A stretch of DNA of 64,000 nucleotides, from positions 62,001 through 126,000 of the forward strand of contig NBIV01000035.1 of the NCBI GenBank assembly GCA_003194525.1, read 5' to 3'. Made by a program: the position numbers and the translations under genes. This document shows, one piece after another, positions 1 to 11,127 of the stretch. This DNA comes from Gracilariopsis chorda (lineage: Eukaryota; Rhodophyta; Florideophyceae; Gracilariales; Gracilariaceae). Each line of letters opens with the position of its first letter. The stretch's first letter is position 1. The notes below the pieces were generated by a model that was given only the letters and a program-made list of their open reading frames with translations, did not search any database and had not been told where the DNA came from.

Positions 1-1000
1 ATGTTTCTTTATGCCCCTCTGTTCATTGTATCTTAGTGCTTTTTAATATCCAGACCGACAACAAGTGGGTCATCGCCGTACGTTAGGTCAAATGTTAGGC
101 CCAAGGGTTTGGGTGCTTCATCATTGACAGTGAGCGTCCAAGAGTATTTAACTGGTCTACCGTCTATGCTGTTTGGTCCCCATCCTTGTAAGTATTATTC
201 TCGCGGTGCATCCAGGTTCATTCTTATCCCAAGTATGTAGCAGATACGTGCAGCGGTCACTATACGTCCTTCTGATATTGGAGCCCCTTCATCTAGGGAT
301 GGGTTAGGATCTGGATGCTATCTATAGATCTTACTAACTGAAAATAATGTTTTTTTGTGACTTTGGAGCTTCGATTCTTCCAGTATCATCCGGTTTATCT
401 TCTGACTTATGCGTCTTCTTTCACTCCTGATCGTCTGGTTCGTTGTTTGGTCTCTTCTATTTAGTGGATGCATCCCACATTTCCGATCTTTCCAATGCCA
501 ATTCGGGGCTTACTGCATGCCTGAAAAAGTTTCTTTCTTCCGAAAAAGTCTCAGATTTTGCTGAAATCTGAATTTTTGGTATTCTATTCCGGCAATCATA
601 GTATTCACAAGTTCCACTTCTTCTGGTGGATCTGTAATTGCATTATTGTCTTCTTGTCAATCCGTTTGTATGTATTTGATGATAGTTAGTGCATCCTTAA
701 GGCTTATAAAATATATCTTGATGTTTCCGTCATGCAAAACATGTTTGGTTTCAGAATGTTTTCCATATTTCGGTAACATTCTTTGAATTTTTGGGACTTG
801 AGTTTGTCTGCTGCTGTTTCTCTGGTTAGGTTAGTATCTGACTCACTTGGTTGTCTGGTAAGTTCTATGATCTTAACTATGATCTGCTTCAGTAGACTGA
901 GCTTTGCTGGCTGATATGCAGTGGTACGTCTCAGTTAAGTTGTAGTTGACTCTTGGGGCTGCGATTAGCGTAGAGACCACGTTATTGAAATTGATTGTTA
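1..1000 (-). pseudogene. Retrotransposon gag-protease remnant
   Basis: Translating the reverse complement gives one broken but recognisably coding stretch. From about 960 down to 360 it is rich in charged and polar residues with a few stops, and has a CG-containing segment that could be a degraded zinc knuckle. From about 310 down to 27 it reads as a protease-like segment: DEGAPISEGRIVTAARI in a retropepsin-like position, and later GDDPLVVGLDIKKH just before a stop. The gag-then-protease order is that of an LTR retrotransposon on the minus strand, with any polymerase lying beyond the left edge. The expected D-S/T-G active site reads D-E-G, so it would be inactive. The family assignment is inference from short motifs, and Gypsy-type is only a guess. 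Confidence 0.45.
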
Positions 1001-1924
1001 AGAGGTTCGCGTTTTTTAATACTCTCATGGCAACAGCTTAACTATCTTGTCCATCATCTTTTCTTCCACATGGAGTGAGGTATGACTGTGCATGATCTTA
1101 AGAGCGATCTGCATATCTATTAAAGCTTTCTTTATCACCTTTTATGCACTTGTAAATTTTGCTGACCATTTTGACTTTGCGCGTTACAGAATCTGATAAG
1201 AGGTCTTTAGCAAGCAATCTGATAATTTCCACCAACTCTGCCAGCCGGTTTTATGTATTATTATTTTTGCCTATGCATAGTTTCTCAGCATCGACAGATC
1301 TATGTATGAGTTGCTTATATCTGTAGTTCAGGCATGAGTATGCGGTTAGACAAACAGTATTTGGTAATCTCTCGGCTTGATTATTTACTGCTTTGGCTTA
1401 ATTGAGTACTCTTTTTGCCCATATGCTCACAATCTCTATCCCAAAATACTTGTTAGTAGTAGATTAAAGTTGCCTTGATCTAAAGTTATTTATGCTTGTT
1501 GCACTGGGACTATAACTGTGGATTGTTTGGACGCCATTTCATTCGCAGGATGTGTTCTGTAGTGTAAGGACACTGTAGAAAGCAAGATTGCTCGGAGTCC
1601 GACCTTGTTCAATCTTTTCTCTCTCTGCTCTTCACTTTACGAATATTTGCTTCTCTTATATTACATGCATGAGCCCTTTCTCTAGTCGCATAACCATCTT
1701 TTGTCTGACTTTTCACGTTGCCAGCTATCGTGTCATGTTATGACCAATTCGGATGTGCGCTCTTATTCAGTTACAATTTCTTATCTCAATTCGATACGTG
1801 CAAAACATATCACATACGGCTCGAGAGTACCAAGGATACCTCGAGCAAGAGCAATGGCCAAAATCACAAATCCACGGAATTTGGGTCTCGGTGACGGAAC
1901 CACTCATCGAACCCCCGAAAAACA
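1001..1924. other. AT-rich stretch without a supported gene
   Basis: No conserved product is recognisable on either strand. It may hold further decayed 5' sequence of the minus-strand retrotransposon to its left. The short open frames near 1701-2012 overlap the edge of the MULE terminal repeat and have no recognisable motif. Confidence 0.4.
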
Positions 1925-2350
1925 GGGAAGGCTGAATCTATTTGTAGTAAAAAGCAGTAGAAATTCCACCAATCACAAACACGAGTTCACTCTTGATCCG
2001 CGAGTGCAGTAGCCTGGGGGACCGCTTCCAACGTGTGCCGCGGCATGATTGCAAGACAGGCAATCATAAGTTGGAGTTAACCCCATCGCGGCGTCCTTAT
2101 CCATCTGCAACCAAATAAAAAACACAAAGTCATAGCAGTCCAGATTCAAAACTGGCAAAAGGCGCGCTTTTCGGTACTGGTCACACCAAGCATATTTCAT
2201 TGCCAGCACACCTTGCCTTGCGTCCCAAAATCTAATAACTGCCCTCACGTCACTACCTTCTTCCCGATTAGTGCTGATCTTCATTTCACCGCTTTGCTCT
2301 GATTTCTTGTCTGGTTTCATCATTCTAACTCCCGCATCGCATTGCATACA
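1925..2350. repeat. Left terminal inverted repeat of the MULE
   Basis: The reverse complement aligns with 8850-9245. The best-conserved block is around 1960-2110 (GCCGCGGCATGATTGCAAG and flanks), matching 9060-9235. Similarity continues inward, weaker, to about 2350. The open frame on the minus strand here (1973-2347) lies entirely inside the repeat and is not supported as a gene. Confidence 0.8.
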
Positions 2351-2758
2351 CCTCTGCTCTACATTGACCCTATGCTAGCTTCTATGCGATGCTCTGGGTT
2401 GCCTTTCGCTCTCTTTGCACTGATCTCTGCTTTGAAAACCTATCTAGCATTGCCCGTCTGCTGCTTTTCTCTTCTTGCATGCTTCATCTATCTGCTCTAA
2501 GCCCTGCCACGTTTTGGTCTACTTAACCTGGCTTCGTAACTGTGCTACGCGCTACTGTCGCACCCGTGTTTTACTCATCCTGGCTTCGTCGCTACGTTAA
2601 AAGCCGCCATGACACCAGCATTGTGCCCATCATTGATTCGCCCGTACTTTGGCTTCTTCTCTACCCATGTTACGCGCCTGAATTGCACTTTAACCATCCT
2701 TGTTTACGAGCTTACTTGTCATTTATATTTGCGATACATATTTCGTGTATTGGAAATG

Positions 2759-3088
2759 GTACTGTGTGTCACCCATAAGCTACGTCAGGCTGAAACCAAG
2801 GAGATCGAGGAGTGTTTCCAAGTTTTGAAGGAAAATGCGCAATTGGAGTTCCCACAGGACGACGAAGCGCAGACATTCCGATTTCATTCTGTCTATAAGT
2901 TTATTGCAACGCTTCTGTGGAACGACCGCAACCACTCAACATCAACATTTTTCATTCTTAGTTATCCATCAGGTGATTACATGTGTATTGTGCTTACTAC
3001 TGCTGGTATCACAGACATAGAACAGGTACCTGGAGTGGTTCTTTGCACAAACAACACCGGGGCCTACCGCATGGGAATATCAAAATAG
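2759..3088 (+). pseudogene. MULE accessory ORF fragment, unknown
   Basis: An open frame of about 110 codons from the methionine at 2759, reading MVLCVTHKLRQAETKEIEEC at its start. The composition is ordinary for a protein, and it lies inside the transposon upstream of the recognisable transposase. I do not recognise a domain. It could be the 5' part of the transposase gene or a separate accessory gene. The frame closes at 3088, and only short frames follow until 3578. Confidence 0.35.
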
Positions 3089-3577
3089 TTCTACTCCAAG
3101 AACTGCTCAGTTGGGTTAAAATTGGAACATTTGTAAACTTTTGCTCGGCCATTCCGGTATTCATTGTTTGGGGATGATTCAGAGATACAAACTGTGGTCG
3201 TACCATTGAATATTAGGGAAGCTCATTGGGAAATGATAGTGGGAGAAGATCCTTGAGAAAACTCAGCAGGTTGGAGACAAGACCTGTGTACATTGGTGAC
3301 AGTCTGGGTTGGACTTGCCGTGATAACTTATTCAGATTTTTTAAGGCACTTTTGACCACGCGATTCCACGAAATTCTATTGAATGGACATAATCGAAACA
3401 GAACTACATGTTAAACATTTTGGGGTTCGAAAAACAATAAGATTCTCACAGTTGTGGTGCCTACGTTATGGAATCCTTTGCGGAAAGCACAGAACACCTT
3501 CCAAAACGAACATTTGTTCATGGGTACGAAAAAATCTTACGGATCACTACCGCTGGATGTCTGCAAAATACTAAGTT

Positions 3578-4177
3578 TTGAATATTGCCCTTGCATCAGA
3601 AAAAAATCGGGCGGAAAGTGTTTCTGAAGATGAAGTTGTTGTTTTTCAATATGAAAACTGGAAGAACCGTCTCAATTTTCGACGAGAACAGGCTCGTCAG
3701 AGTAAAAGCGGAAATGAGTATACAGACGCCGCAACTGAAGAGATTGTGGCATCTCCGAATTATGGGGTCATGGATTTGGTAATGAGCGCATACGAAGAGA
3801 GACACAGAGCTCAACGACCGATCTCAGTTAATGATCATGAACGACTTCAAGCACTAGCCCAGAAATTGAGAGCAGTTTCCGAGCATCAGGATGGTTGGTA
3901 CAACTGTGAATTTTGGGAGGATTCAGTTTCTCGTGGCCGTCGAAAAAGGATACTAATCATGGAAAGCGCACTGGTAATAGGTAGTATTATCGAGGATATC
4001 GTTACGGAGGCCGCCTTTTCATCAAACTCTAAACTGCCAGGGATGACAAATGTGAGCTTCTCTTCGCAGCCATCGGGGAGCCAGACTCCCAGTTTGGATA
4101 CTACTAATGATGTGGAAGATCTCGTTGAAGAAGTTTCAGATCTTCCAAATTTTATCTATAACTTAAGCCTCTCTTGA
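3578..4177 (+). pseudogene. MULE internal ORF fragment, unknown
   Basis: An open frame of 199 codons, charged and largely hydrophilic, with a helical-looking central part (ERLQALAQKLRAVSEHQDG) and an acidic, serine-rich end. No family is recognised. It sits between the left repeat and the zinc-finger part of the transposase and is probably an element-encoded protein or the transposase N-terminus. It is open for 600 bases while its neighbours are broken. There is no evidence that it is expressed. Confidence 0.4.
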
Positions 4178-4218
4178 CAACTTTTTGGGGTACATAGATT
4201 CCGCATCATATCCCGAAG

Positions 4219-4719
4219 TTGCTAAAAACGAAATACACTCGTAACAGCTCGACTCTGCTGCATAAAGCAAAAGCCGTTAGTGTCATGTCGGCGATGCATC
4301 ATCGCAAAACTACAAGCAAAGTCGATGAAGTGGGTTTTGTTGTCTCGGGGTCCTACAGTCATACGTTACAGCGAGTTTCACAAGAGCTCTGTGAGGATAA
4401 GTACAACCTAATTGTGGGGTCAATTCTCAGTCATGTAAAGACCTGGAAGAGAGAACAGAAGCTGGAGGATACCTCTTGGTGTTGGAATGTTCTGGAAAGG
4501 ACGCTGATTCCGTTCCAGAAGAGAAATAATTTAAATGTTGTGTCGACTCGTTTATCATGTACAGACAAAAAGATGGGGGCAGTAAATGATAATGAGGTGC
4601 GAAAGAAGATTGAGGCAGGTATTACTCTGCTCAGACCAAAGGCGGAAACAGAAGAACCATATTCACTAAAAGAGAATGAAGTGGATTTGGTACAGGAACC
4701 GTGGGAAAGGCCACTATGA
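4219..4719 (+). pseudogene. MULE internal ORF fragment, unknown
   Basis: An open frame of 166 codons, basic in its first half and acidic near the end, with no recognised domain. It follows the previous fragment after 42 bases in another reading frame, so the two may once have been one gene broken by an indel. Function unknown. Confidence 0.35.
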
Positions 4720-4853
4720 CTGATGATCGCGATTCTTTCCCTACCTTGTTTCATGATCATGATCGGAATGCAACCGCAGCCATGCGTATGGTCCAGAATC
4801 TGAAGAGAAGTAGAAAGGAAGATAACGCAGTTGCCATGGGAGATACATAGAGC

Positions 4854-5486
4854 TTGGGCTGTGAGGCTCTACAGTCATTTATTTCTAAAGTGGGAGAAAA
4901 CGACGCAGGATTGCAGGTCATTAAGGAGGTCCAGTTCATTTCTGACTGCTTCGGGTTTGATTTTTTCGTACGGGACCCAGGTTATAATAAGCACATCACC
5001 GGTAGTATTAATGCTCGGGCTTGCAATGGTATGGACAGCGATGAAGATGATGCTGAAGTGATTGAGGGCAAAGATGTTCTGAAAAGGGCATACTTGAGCT
5101 GCGTGGAGCATAAGACGACTCTAAAGGTTCCCTTTTCTTGCGTAATAAGAACTGAAAATGATATCTCGAGGCGACATGGCTGTGATGATTTGGTAAACGT
5201 GTACCGTTGTGAAATGAAAAACGGGTCGCACAATCACCCACCAAACCTGAGCAAGGGGATAAGTTATTTGTCCCCTCGGCTTCGAAGAGAGAGATTTGGG
5301 ATGAGAACGGAGGTGCACACTCAACTGAGAGACATTTTCTCTCTGCCAGAAAGTTCGTACAGTATCACGATGAACACAAAAGCGCTGCGCAGTAGAATTT
5401 CATATTCATCACATGTTGAGGCGCCAAAGCAGCACGAGTGCATGCTGCTTTGCAGAGAGCTCCTGCACGTGATGCTAATAGTGTAG
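4854..5486 (+). pseudogene. MULE transposase N-terminal part with zinc-finger-like motif
   Basis: An open frame of 210 codons. Around residues 85-130 it has a cysteine before and after a basic stretch, then YRCEMKNGSHNHPPN. A C...C...HNH arrangement ahead of the catalytic domain is typical of the WRKY/GCM1-superfamily zinc fingers of Mutator-like transposases, which bind the terminal repeats. An acidic patch (MDSDEDDAEVIEG) precedes it. The frame is cut off at about 5483, exactly where the 0.6-kb repeat begins, and the catalytic domain resumes only near 6288. Confidence 0.55.
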
Positions 5487-6105
5487 TGCAAACCCCGAAA
5501 ATGGGTGATACTCAAGGATGTCCGAGTCCCTGCCCTCTTGCGAGGTAGACTCAGCGGTTGAGCCCTCCGTCTACCCAGGTGTTGGGTGTAAGACCAACGG
5601 TAGTTCGGAAATACCACGGAAGTAAAGAGGAACGGTGAGACCGGGAAACGGTGGAACACGCGTACGGTGGACGAGTGCGAACCCAGAAAGGGGGCTATCC
5701 AAAGAGAGATTGGAATCACCCGATGGGTCGTGCGGACAGCGGGAACAGAACTGACGGTAGGTGCCAAAGCAACAAGAAACAACAAAAGAATACCCAATAC
5801 AGGGTCGATATCTGTAACACAGAGAAAATAGAAGTCACACGAAAATTAGTGAACACAGTATACCTGTACTGGTACGGAGCAGGTAGATACTACAAACCAA
5901 CTACGGCGACCCTCCCAGTGGAGTAGTGCACGGTGCAAAGGCAGTACAGTCCAGAGCTGGACCTTTTGGGTCAAACTGAACACTTATGTGCGACCGAAGA
6001 TTCAGGTTGACTTTACTTAGCGCTCGAGACAGTGAGGTCGCGCTCACCTAAGTAGGTACACTACAGAAATAAATAGTAATCATTAACTAAATTAGTGCAC
6101 ACCTT
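5483..6105 (+). mobile_element. 0.6-kb repeat inserted in the MULE (copy 1)
   Basis: This segment aligns over its whole length, with gaps and clear divergence, to 49189-49805. Shared landmarks are GGATGTCCG near the start, GGTGTAAGACC about 80 bases on, an AGCGGGAACAG block, an A-rich part, and a final CTAAGTAGG...CTAC run. Neither copy has a long open frame. Both interrupt reading frames of transposable elements. It could be a solo LTR or a short non-autonomous element. TAGTG occurs at both edges here and could be a target duplication, but the second copy shows no matching one. Confidence 0.55.
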
Positions 6106-6117
6106 TTCAGGTCTACA

Positions 6118-6258
6118 AAGACGCGCAGAGGCGCAGAGGCGCAGAGGCGCAGAGGCGCAGAGGCGCAGAGGCAGAGACGCTCAGAGGCGGAGACGCGCAG
6201 AAGCGTCCATCATTCTGACGCGCAGACGCGCAGACGCGCAGACGCGTCCATCATTCTG
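6118..6258 (+). repeat. GC-rich minisatellite inside the MULE
   Basis: Tandem 8-base units of GCGCAGAG type run from 6120 to about 6170, then degenerate. A second block of GACGCGCA units follows. Each block ends in GCGTCCATCATTCTG, so the pattern has a higher-order duplication. It follows directly after the 0.6-kb repeat. Confidence 0.85.
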
Positions 6259-6287
6259 CAATCCACTTCAGATTCCTACCTTCCTAG

Positions 6288-6863
6288 GTGAGCTTGCACA
6301 CAATCAACCATCCACTTGGTGCCACTCCACGTGAGTCCAAATCATATACCGTAGAGCCATTGCAGAGACTACGTTTCACTCTTATGAGTTGTATCCGCGC
6401 GGGTATTGCGCAAAGGCGTTGCTCCACAAACAGAGAAAAAAAGGGGTTCCTAAGTGTCAATGGAGAAGGGGTGATGGATTCAGCATCGTGGGCGTTTGCA
6501 GATTGGCTGGAAGATTATGCTAGATATGGCGTGGTGCCAGGAATCAGCGTTGATTGCAAAGACATCTCTAACAGGTTTGGTCTCCCGATGTTTACCATCA
6601 ATGGTAGGTCTAATGATGCTTGTATTTTGACCTTTTTCATTGGTTTCGTTTCCTGTGAGACAGAGGAGAGCTTTACACAGATAATACGCAAATTCCAATC
6701 TGCAATACTGATCTCACCTTCCATGATAGCCATGGATCAAAGTGTGGCGTGGATTAACGCAGTCAAGAAAGTCTTTCCACTTTCGTACATAGCTCTCGAT
6801 GAACGGAACTTGAACCAAAACCAGGCTCGTACCTGTGCTTCATGGTGTGCGAAAATTGGGTGA
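6288..6863 (+). pseudogene. MULE transposase DDE domain fragment
   Basis: The 191-codon frame carries the core of a Mutator-type transposase. VDCKDISNRFGLPMF holds the first catalytic aspartate. FIGFVSCETEESFTQIIRKF is the conserved helix segment. MIAMDQSVAWINAVKKVFP holds the second aspartate. The ALDERNLNQN segment aligns with the usual C-x-W-H-x-x-K-N motif but lacks its cysteine and histidine. The frame ends before the final glutamate region; the following plus-strand frame at 6915-7148 probably continues it. The protein would have cut and joined the element's terminal repeats in the nucleus. It is broken and presumably dead. Confidence 0.7.
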
Positions 6864-6914
6864 AAGCAATGGATTAGAGATCTATCAACGGATCTTTTTA
6901 ATTTTCCTCAATCT

Positions 6915-7513
6915 ATGTCAGAAGACGGTTTCTTGGTTCGGCGAGAGCAGCTTGAGAGAAAGTACTCCTACAGCTTTCAACAAAACCCTCCATCGTGGTA
7001 CAAATTCTTATACCATGAGAACTGCAAAATAATTATTGCGGTGTATCGCAATCAATCCGTCCTCATCGTTCCCTTTTCCAGGGAACTGGGAATACAGAGA
7101 GCTCTAACTCAGTATAACTTCATCATATTTTACGTAGATGTGTTCTAATATCAAAATTTTCTACTGAGCTGCATACACTAACCATGAAGCGGGAGGAAAA
7201 AAGAAGTGATGAAAGAACAAAAGCACTGAAAAGTCAGAGCTGGACATTTTGTAAGATATCCAAATGCCAGTTGCCAGTTCCCACGAGGGCACTAGACGGA
7301 ATGATATATGATTACAGCTCATTTTGTCTGTTGAAGTTCGTCGAGCGGAGCGTGGAGCCGTCGCGACAGTTTGCGGTTCTCGACGTCACAATCAAACCAA
7401 TCTCGAAGACTGAGTGGCCAGATGAAAAGATGGAAAACAGACAAAGTTCCGATCGAGGTGTGGTCTTTACTGTCACGTTGTCTGGAATGGATGCTTCAAA
7501 CACAACAATATAA
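6915..7513 (+). pseudogene. MULE transposase middle fragments
   Basis: Two short open frames, 6915-7148 and 7184-7513, lie between the DDE domain and the SWIM finger. They carry no decisive motif, and the assignment to the transposase rests on position and strand alone. Frame changes separate them from each other and from their neighbours. Confidence 0.35.
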
Positions 7514-7540
7514 TCGATACAGACCAGTTCGAGGTATAAA

Positions 7541-8161
7541 GTGTATATTTCAAAGCTTTCTAACCCTCAAATGACCTCTGCACCTTGTACCGTGGCCTGT
7601 TCTTGCTTGCAGAATTCCATCTCAGGTTTCCCTTGCCGCCAAACTGTCTGCTCTGCAGTTATATACCCAGAACTGGTTCTTCGTTCACCTACCCTGGCTG
7701 ATTTGGTAGGTACCTGTATGCCGATAGAGTCTTTTTTCGAACGGTACTGGAGGCACAACACCGAGGAAGTCTCGCATGCATACTTTATTGGCCTGCGCCA
7801 AAACAATGCAAAACATCATGCTGACTCTGTTTCGCTTAGTCTTGGAAGGGCAATAGAAGTTAATTCAGATAGAAAAATCATCGATAAAGTAAATGTCGAA
7901 AAAGAAATGGGCCAGGAAGCCAAGACATACCTCTCTTGGTCTGACGGAAAAGCTTTATATGACAAAACGCATCGTCTAGCATCTTCATTGGGTCCAATAG
8001 CCATTAATGGCTTGAAAATGATGATGAAAAGTGCCATTGAGGCTCTTTCCCACGGCGAAATACCAGCAGAAATACCTGATAAACTATTAAATTCGAATGC
8101 AGTACGGACAGTGATTGTTGCTGGGCAAAGTAGAACTCAAGAAACTCCTCACAACCGTTAA
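7541..8161 (+). pseudogene. MULE transposase C-terminal part with SWIM finger
   Basis: A 206-codon frame. Near its start is CSCLQNSISGFPCRQ, the C-x-C-x(n)-G-x-P-C-x-H pattern of a SWIM zinc finger with the final histidine replaced by glutamine. SWIM fingers follow the DDE domain in MULE and FAR1 transposases, so the order supports the element's identity. The remainder is a helical tail ending 700 bases before the right terminal repeat. The replaced histidine would impair zinc binding. Confidence 0.6.
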
Positions 8162-8849
8162 AAACCCTTACTATGGTCTTGAAAAGAGCGAAAAGCGGAA
8201 ACACGGATGCATGGAATCATCCACATCCACACGAAAAAAGGACCAGAATACTATGAGGCCACAATCAATCTCATTGAAACCTGTTAAAACGTCTCAAGAA
8301 TGTTCTCAAGAACCTAGAGACTCATAACGATCCATATCACAAAGTGTACCACTTCTTTCAAACATTTCAAGAATAATAATAGACCGTGCGATCGCAAAAG
8401 GTCTTAGAATCCTCTACAAGTAACCATCATAACGAATTAAATAAAGTAATTTTCAACAGGTTCTTCTTGCAGTCACCAGGAGTATACAGTAAGTATGATG
8501 ACTGGAAACCAGACGGATGAGCGGTTATAACCAAAAAAATGAAGCTAGGATGAGTATGATAGAATTGCAGGAAAATTACAGCTTTGAACGAGCCAATTTG
8601 GCCATGAAGAGTAGACAACAGGCAAAAAGATGATTATAGCGAATTAACGAAGCACGAACTAGTACAAAACTGAACGAACAAAATTTTTATGTAGAGCAAA
8701 ACGGTGAGACATCAATGAGTCCAACGCAGACAAGAAGAAAGTATTATGAAAAATAGCCACGCGTTGCAGAGAGAAAAAATAGCAAGAGCGTTTTTGACCA
8801 TGACAAAGCAAGAAGAGTGAATAGAAAGTTGACGAAAGAGCGCCGTGTA
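8162..8849. other. Non-coding 3' part of the MULE
   Basis: No supported gene lies between the transposase end and the right terminal repeat. The short frames here are not protein-like. Confidence 0.45.
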
Positions 8850-9245
8850 CGCAAATTAGACTTAGAAGCTGGTTCAAAAGCTCAACATAGTGAAGAAAAG
8901 ATGGCTTGAGTTGCGGACAGAAGATGGGGATTGAGGCGCTAGGTAGGAACGAGAAGCACCAGGGTAGAGAAAAATTTTTGGTGCGAGCAGTAATGAAAAC
9001 CGTGCGTTTTGCCAAGTTTGAATGTGGAATGCTATGAATTGGGGTTTTGAAATTGGTTGCAGATGGATAAGGACGCCGTGACGGGGTGAAATCCTACTTA
9101 TGATTGGCTGTCTTGCAATCATGCCGCGGCACACGTTGGAACCGGTCCCCCAGGCTACTGCACTCGCTGATCACGGGTGAACTCGTGCTTGTGATTGGTG
9201 GAGTTTCTACTGCTTTTTACTACAAGCAGAGTCAGCCTCCTCCCC
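8850..9245. repeat. Right terminal inverted repeat of the MULE
   Basis: This is the inverted partner of 1925-2350. The shared core includes CTTGCAATCATGCCGCGGC and the run ending CTACTGCTTTTTACTACAAG. Divergence between the two arms is substantial, which points to an old insertion. Confidence 0.8.
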
Positions 9246-9495
9246 AAAATACTAGTCTCCACGTGGACAGCAACCACAGTACAGTGGTCTAAATTTCAGT
9301 TAGGGAATGCAAAAAGTTTGGATTTCTTATTAAATATCAATTGAATTCATCATCATCTTATCGCGCACAAACAGGTACGGAGATCTACCCTTAGTAACCT
9401 TAAGGTTATCAGGTTAACCTTAAACAGACCACCCTTGTTACAAACGGTACACGTAGCAACAGAAGAAGAGCTCAACTTTTATTTCCTTGAGAACT
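9246..9495. other. Short intergenic spacer with a palindrome
   Basis: The stretch lies between the MULE and the stop of the next gene. It has a perfect 14-base palindrome, TAACCTTAAGGTTA, at 9395-9408, followed by a partial repeat, GGTTAACCTTAA. A role is unknown. Confidence 0.5.
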
Positions 9496-11127
9496 CTAGC
9501 ACTGATTGTCCCGGACATTGCAATCCCATTCGCCTAGCCAGGTGTCGACGCGGCCCCTGAGAAAAACGTCAAGCCCTTGTCCATGTAGTGGCGTGGCCAT
9601 CACCTCACGGAGTATGTTGTGAGAGGTGAGCTTGTATCGGAAAGCCGCGATCTTTCCTGGATGCCGAAAAGGGATCGTGCCGTTCACAAAGAATCCTGCC
9701 CATTGCACAAAAGTGGAGATGAAGAGCGACCTTTTGAGCTTTTTCATAGAAATAGTTCTCTCGTCATCGTAATCCGAATCGACTTGAGCGGTCGAGCTGG
9801 TGGTGTCGTTTGAGTTGTGAATGCCGCTCTCTTCGATAAATGCGTGCGTTGAACTCCAGGACGGGGGTGTCATTCCGGTGGGTTCCTCTTCTAAGCAGGA
9901 AGTTTCCTCCGGCCCTCCTGTCCACTCAGACCATTCTCCAAAAAGCTTTGACTTCATAGTCAAGTAAAAGAATAGAATCGAGTACACCGTTCCCTCTCGA
10001 CCACGAAAATTGGGTGCCTCGGCAAAGAGGCGAATCTGCATTAGATCCAACTCTCGCCATTCAGTTATGCCCATCTCGCTGACAACGGCATTGCAAACTT
10101 GGATTGCGGCAAAGGCGAGGCGATTCTGATACAGATCCAGCGTGTCGAGTTCTCTTCGAATGTAGTCGCCCCTGTAGTGCAGAACAAGCCGCCCAATAGC
10201 AACGATATCAGAAATCAATCGAAGGGCTTGTCCGACTTGTGATGGGGTGTTGAGGTGTACCACCCATGGTTGCATGACAAACCACAAGGAGCGAGTAAGG
10301 GATAAGAACCACTTTTCCTCTGGTACGGATGAGAGGTTACGCAAAACTACAACAGACGTGGTGTGGTTCATAACGATACCGTCCCAGCGATACTGCGGTG
10401 GATGACCGGAAAAGAAATCAAATATACTAGCGAGGCGACTTTGTCTGCTCCACAGTTTGAGCTTCATCCGTGGGAACCAGAGATGAGTTGGGCGACGAAA
10501 ATGACGCACGTAAAACGTGGCTTCGCAGCGAGCCATGCCACACCGCAATAATTTCGGGTCTTGATGCTTTGAGGGAACGCTTTGATGTGTTGGAGCGCCT
10601 GGGTATCTCATTCCTTCCTTGCACTTGCTACCCATGGTGATGTAACAGAAATGATTGTAGTTGGTAGGAAAAACGCGGAAAAGGCGCATTACCAGGTAGA
10701 CATACAAGTCAGTGAAAACGTCACGAGGGAAGGAGACGAGACCAGGGGTAAGAGCGAACACAACGGCCACGATGGCATCAAGAGAAATGGTTCGGTTATG
10801 GCCCAGAACAATGGCAGCTATGCTAACCCCGGTAGCAGAAACGGCGAGGAATAAGAATGAAAATGAGAAGACGAATGGGCGACGTCCTTTTTCGTACATC
10901 TTAGACGAGACCTTGATGGGCAAAGCATAAAGAAAGAAGGAGATAACAATGGAGGCTGTGATTAAGGCGAGCTCGAGATCAGTAGCCTGCGAGCATGAGG
11001 GGGTTTGTTGACGAACTAAGCGGGATAATGGTACTGGGGCCATGTGGTTGGACGTGGTACGGATGGTGGCGCGAACCAGCTTCTGTGCAAAAGGAGAATG
11101 GGAGAAGGTTGAATGCCGTGACGACAA
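9496..11127 (-). CDS. Multi-pass membrane protein of unknown function
   Basis: An uninterrupted 543-residue frame, the longest minus-strand frame in this part of the window. Hydrophobic segments at about 52-71, 84-109 and 116-132, with a possible fourth at 138-150, suggest a membrane-anchored N-terminal third. The remainder is mostly soluble, with a helical middle (about 330-420), an acidic and serine-rich stretch near 425-480 and a short hydrophobic segment near the end (LFISTFVQWAGFFVNG). A later hydrophobic segment makes a channel or transporter possible, but I recognise no family. The start at 11127 is the first methionine; the next are at residues 29 and 77. No neighbour suggests its role. 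The frame is intact and the composition is ordinary, so it is probably a real host gene. Confidence 0.65.
   Translation of the reverse strand: MSSRHSTFSHSPFAQKLVRATIRTTSNHMAPVPLSRLVRQQTPSCSQATDLELALITASIVISFFLYALPIKVSSKMYEKGRRPFVFSFSFLFLAVSATGVSIAAIVLGHNRTISLDAIVAVVFALTPGLVSFPRDVFTDLYVYLVMRLFRVFPTNYNHFCYITMGSKCKEGMRYPGAPTHQSVPSKHQDPKLLRCGMARCEATFYVRHFRRPTHLWFPRMKLKLWSRQSRLASIFDFFSGHPPQYRWDGIVMNHTTSVVVLRNLSSVPEEKWFLSLTRSLWFVMQPWVVHLNTPSQVGQALRLISDIVAIGRLVLHYRGDYIRRELDTLDLYQNRLAFAAIQVCNAVVSEMGITEWRELDLMQIRLFAEAPNFRGREGTVYSILFFYLTMKSKLFGEWSEWTGGPEETSCLEEEPTGMTPPSWSSTHAFIEESGIHNSNDTTSSTAQVDSDYDDERTISMKKLKRSLFISTFVQWAGFFVNGTIPFRHPGKIAAFRYKLTSHNILREVMATPLHGQGLDVFLRGRVDTWLGEWDCNVRDNQC

Larger units (their letters stand above)
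1925..9245 (+). mobile_element. Old Mutator-like element (MULE), about 7.3 kb
   Basis: The ends are long inverted repeats of each other (about 400 bp, clearly diverged), and the interior contains pieces of a Mutator-type transposase on the plus strand in the expected order: a zinc-binding motif, the MULE DDE domain and a SWIM zinc finger. Every coding segment is broken by stops and frame changes, so the element is inactive in itself. The outermost recognisable repeat bases are a G-rich tract followed by GGCTGA near 1925-1935, mirrored near 9231-9245. I could not find a convincing 9-bp target duplication. A separate 0.6-kb repeat and a minisatellite lie inside it. Confidence 0.75.

Noticed and set aside
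5483..6105. Calling the 0.6-kb repeat a self-cleaving ribozyme or group I/II intron
   Set aside because: I looked for hammerhead and HDV-like cores and intron end signatures and found no convincing match by eye.
6095..6334. Arginine- and alanine-repeat frame over the minisatellite
   Set aside because: It is only the translation of an eight-base tandem repeat.
9496..11127. Naming the membrane protein a bestrophin or other channel
   Set aside because: No family signature could be seen; hydrophobic segments alone do not justify a name.
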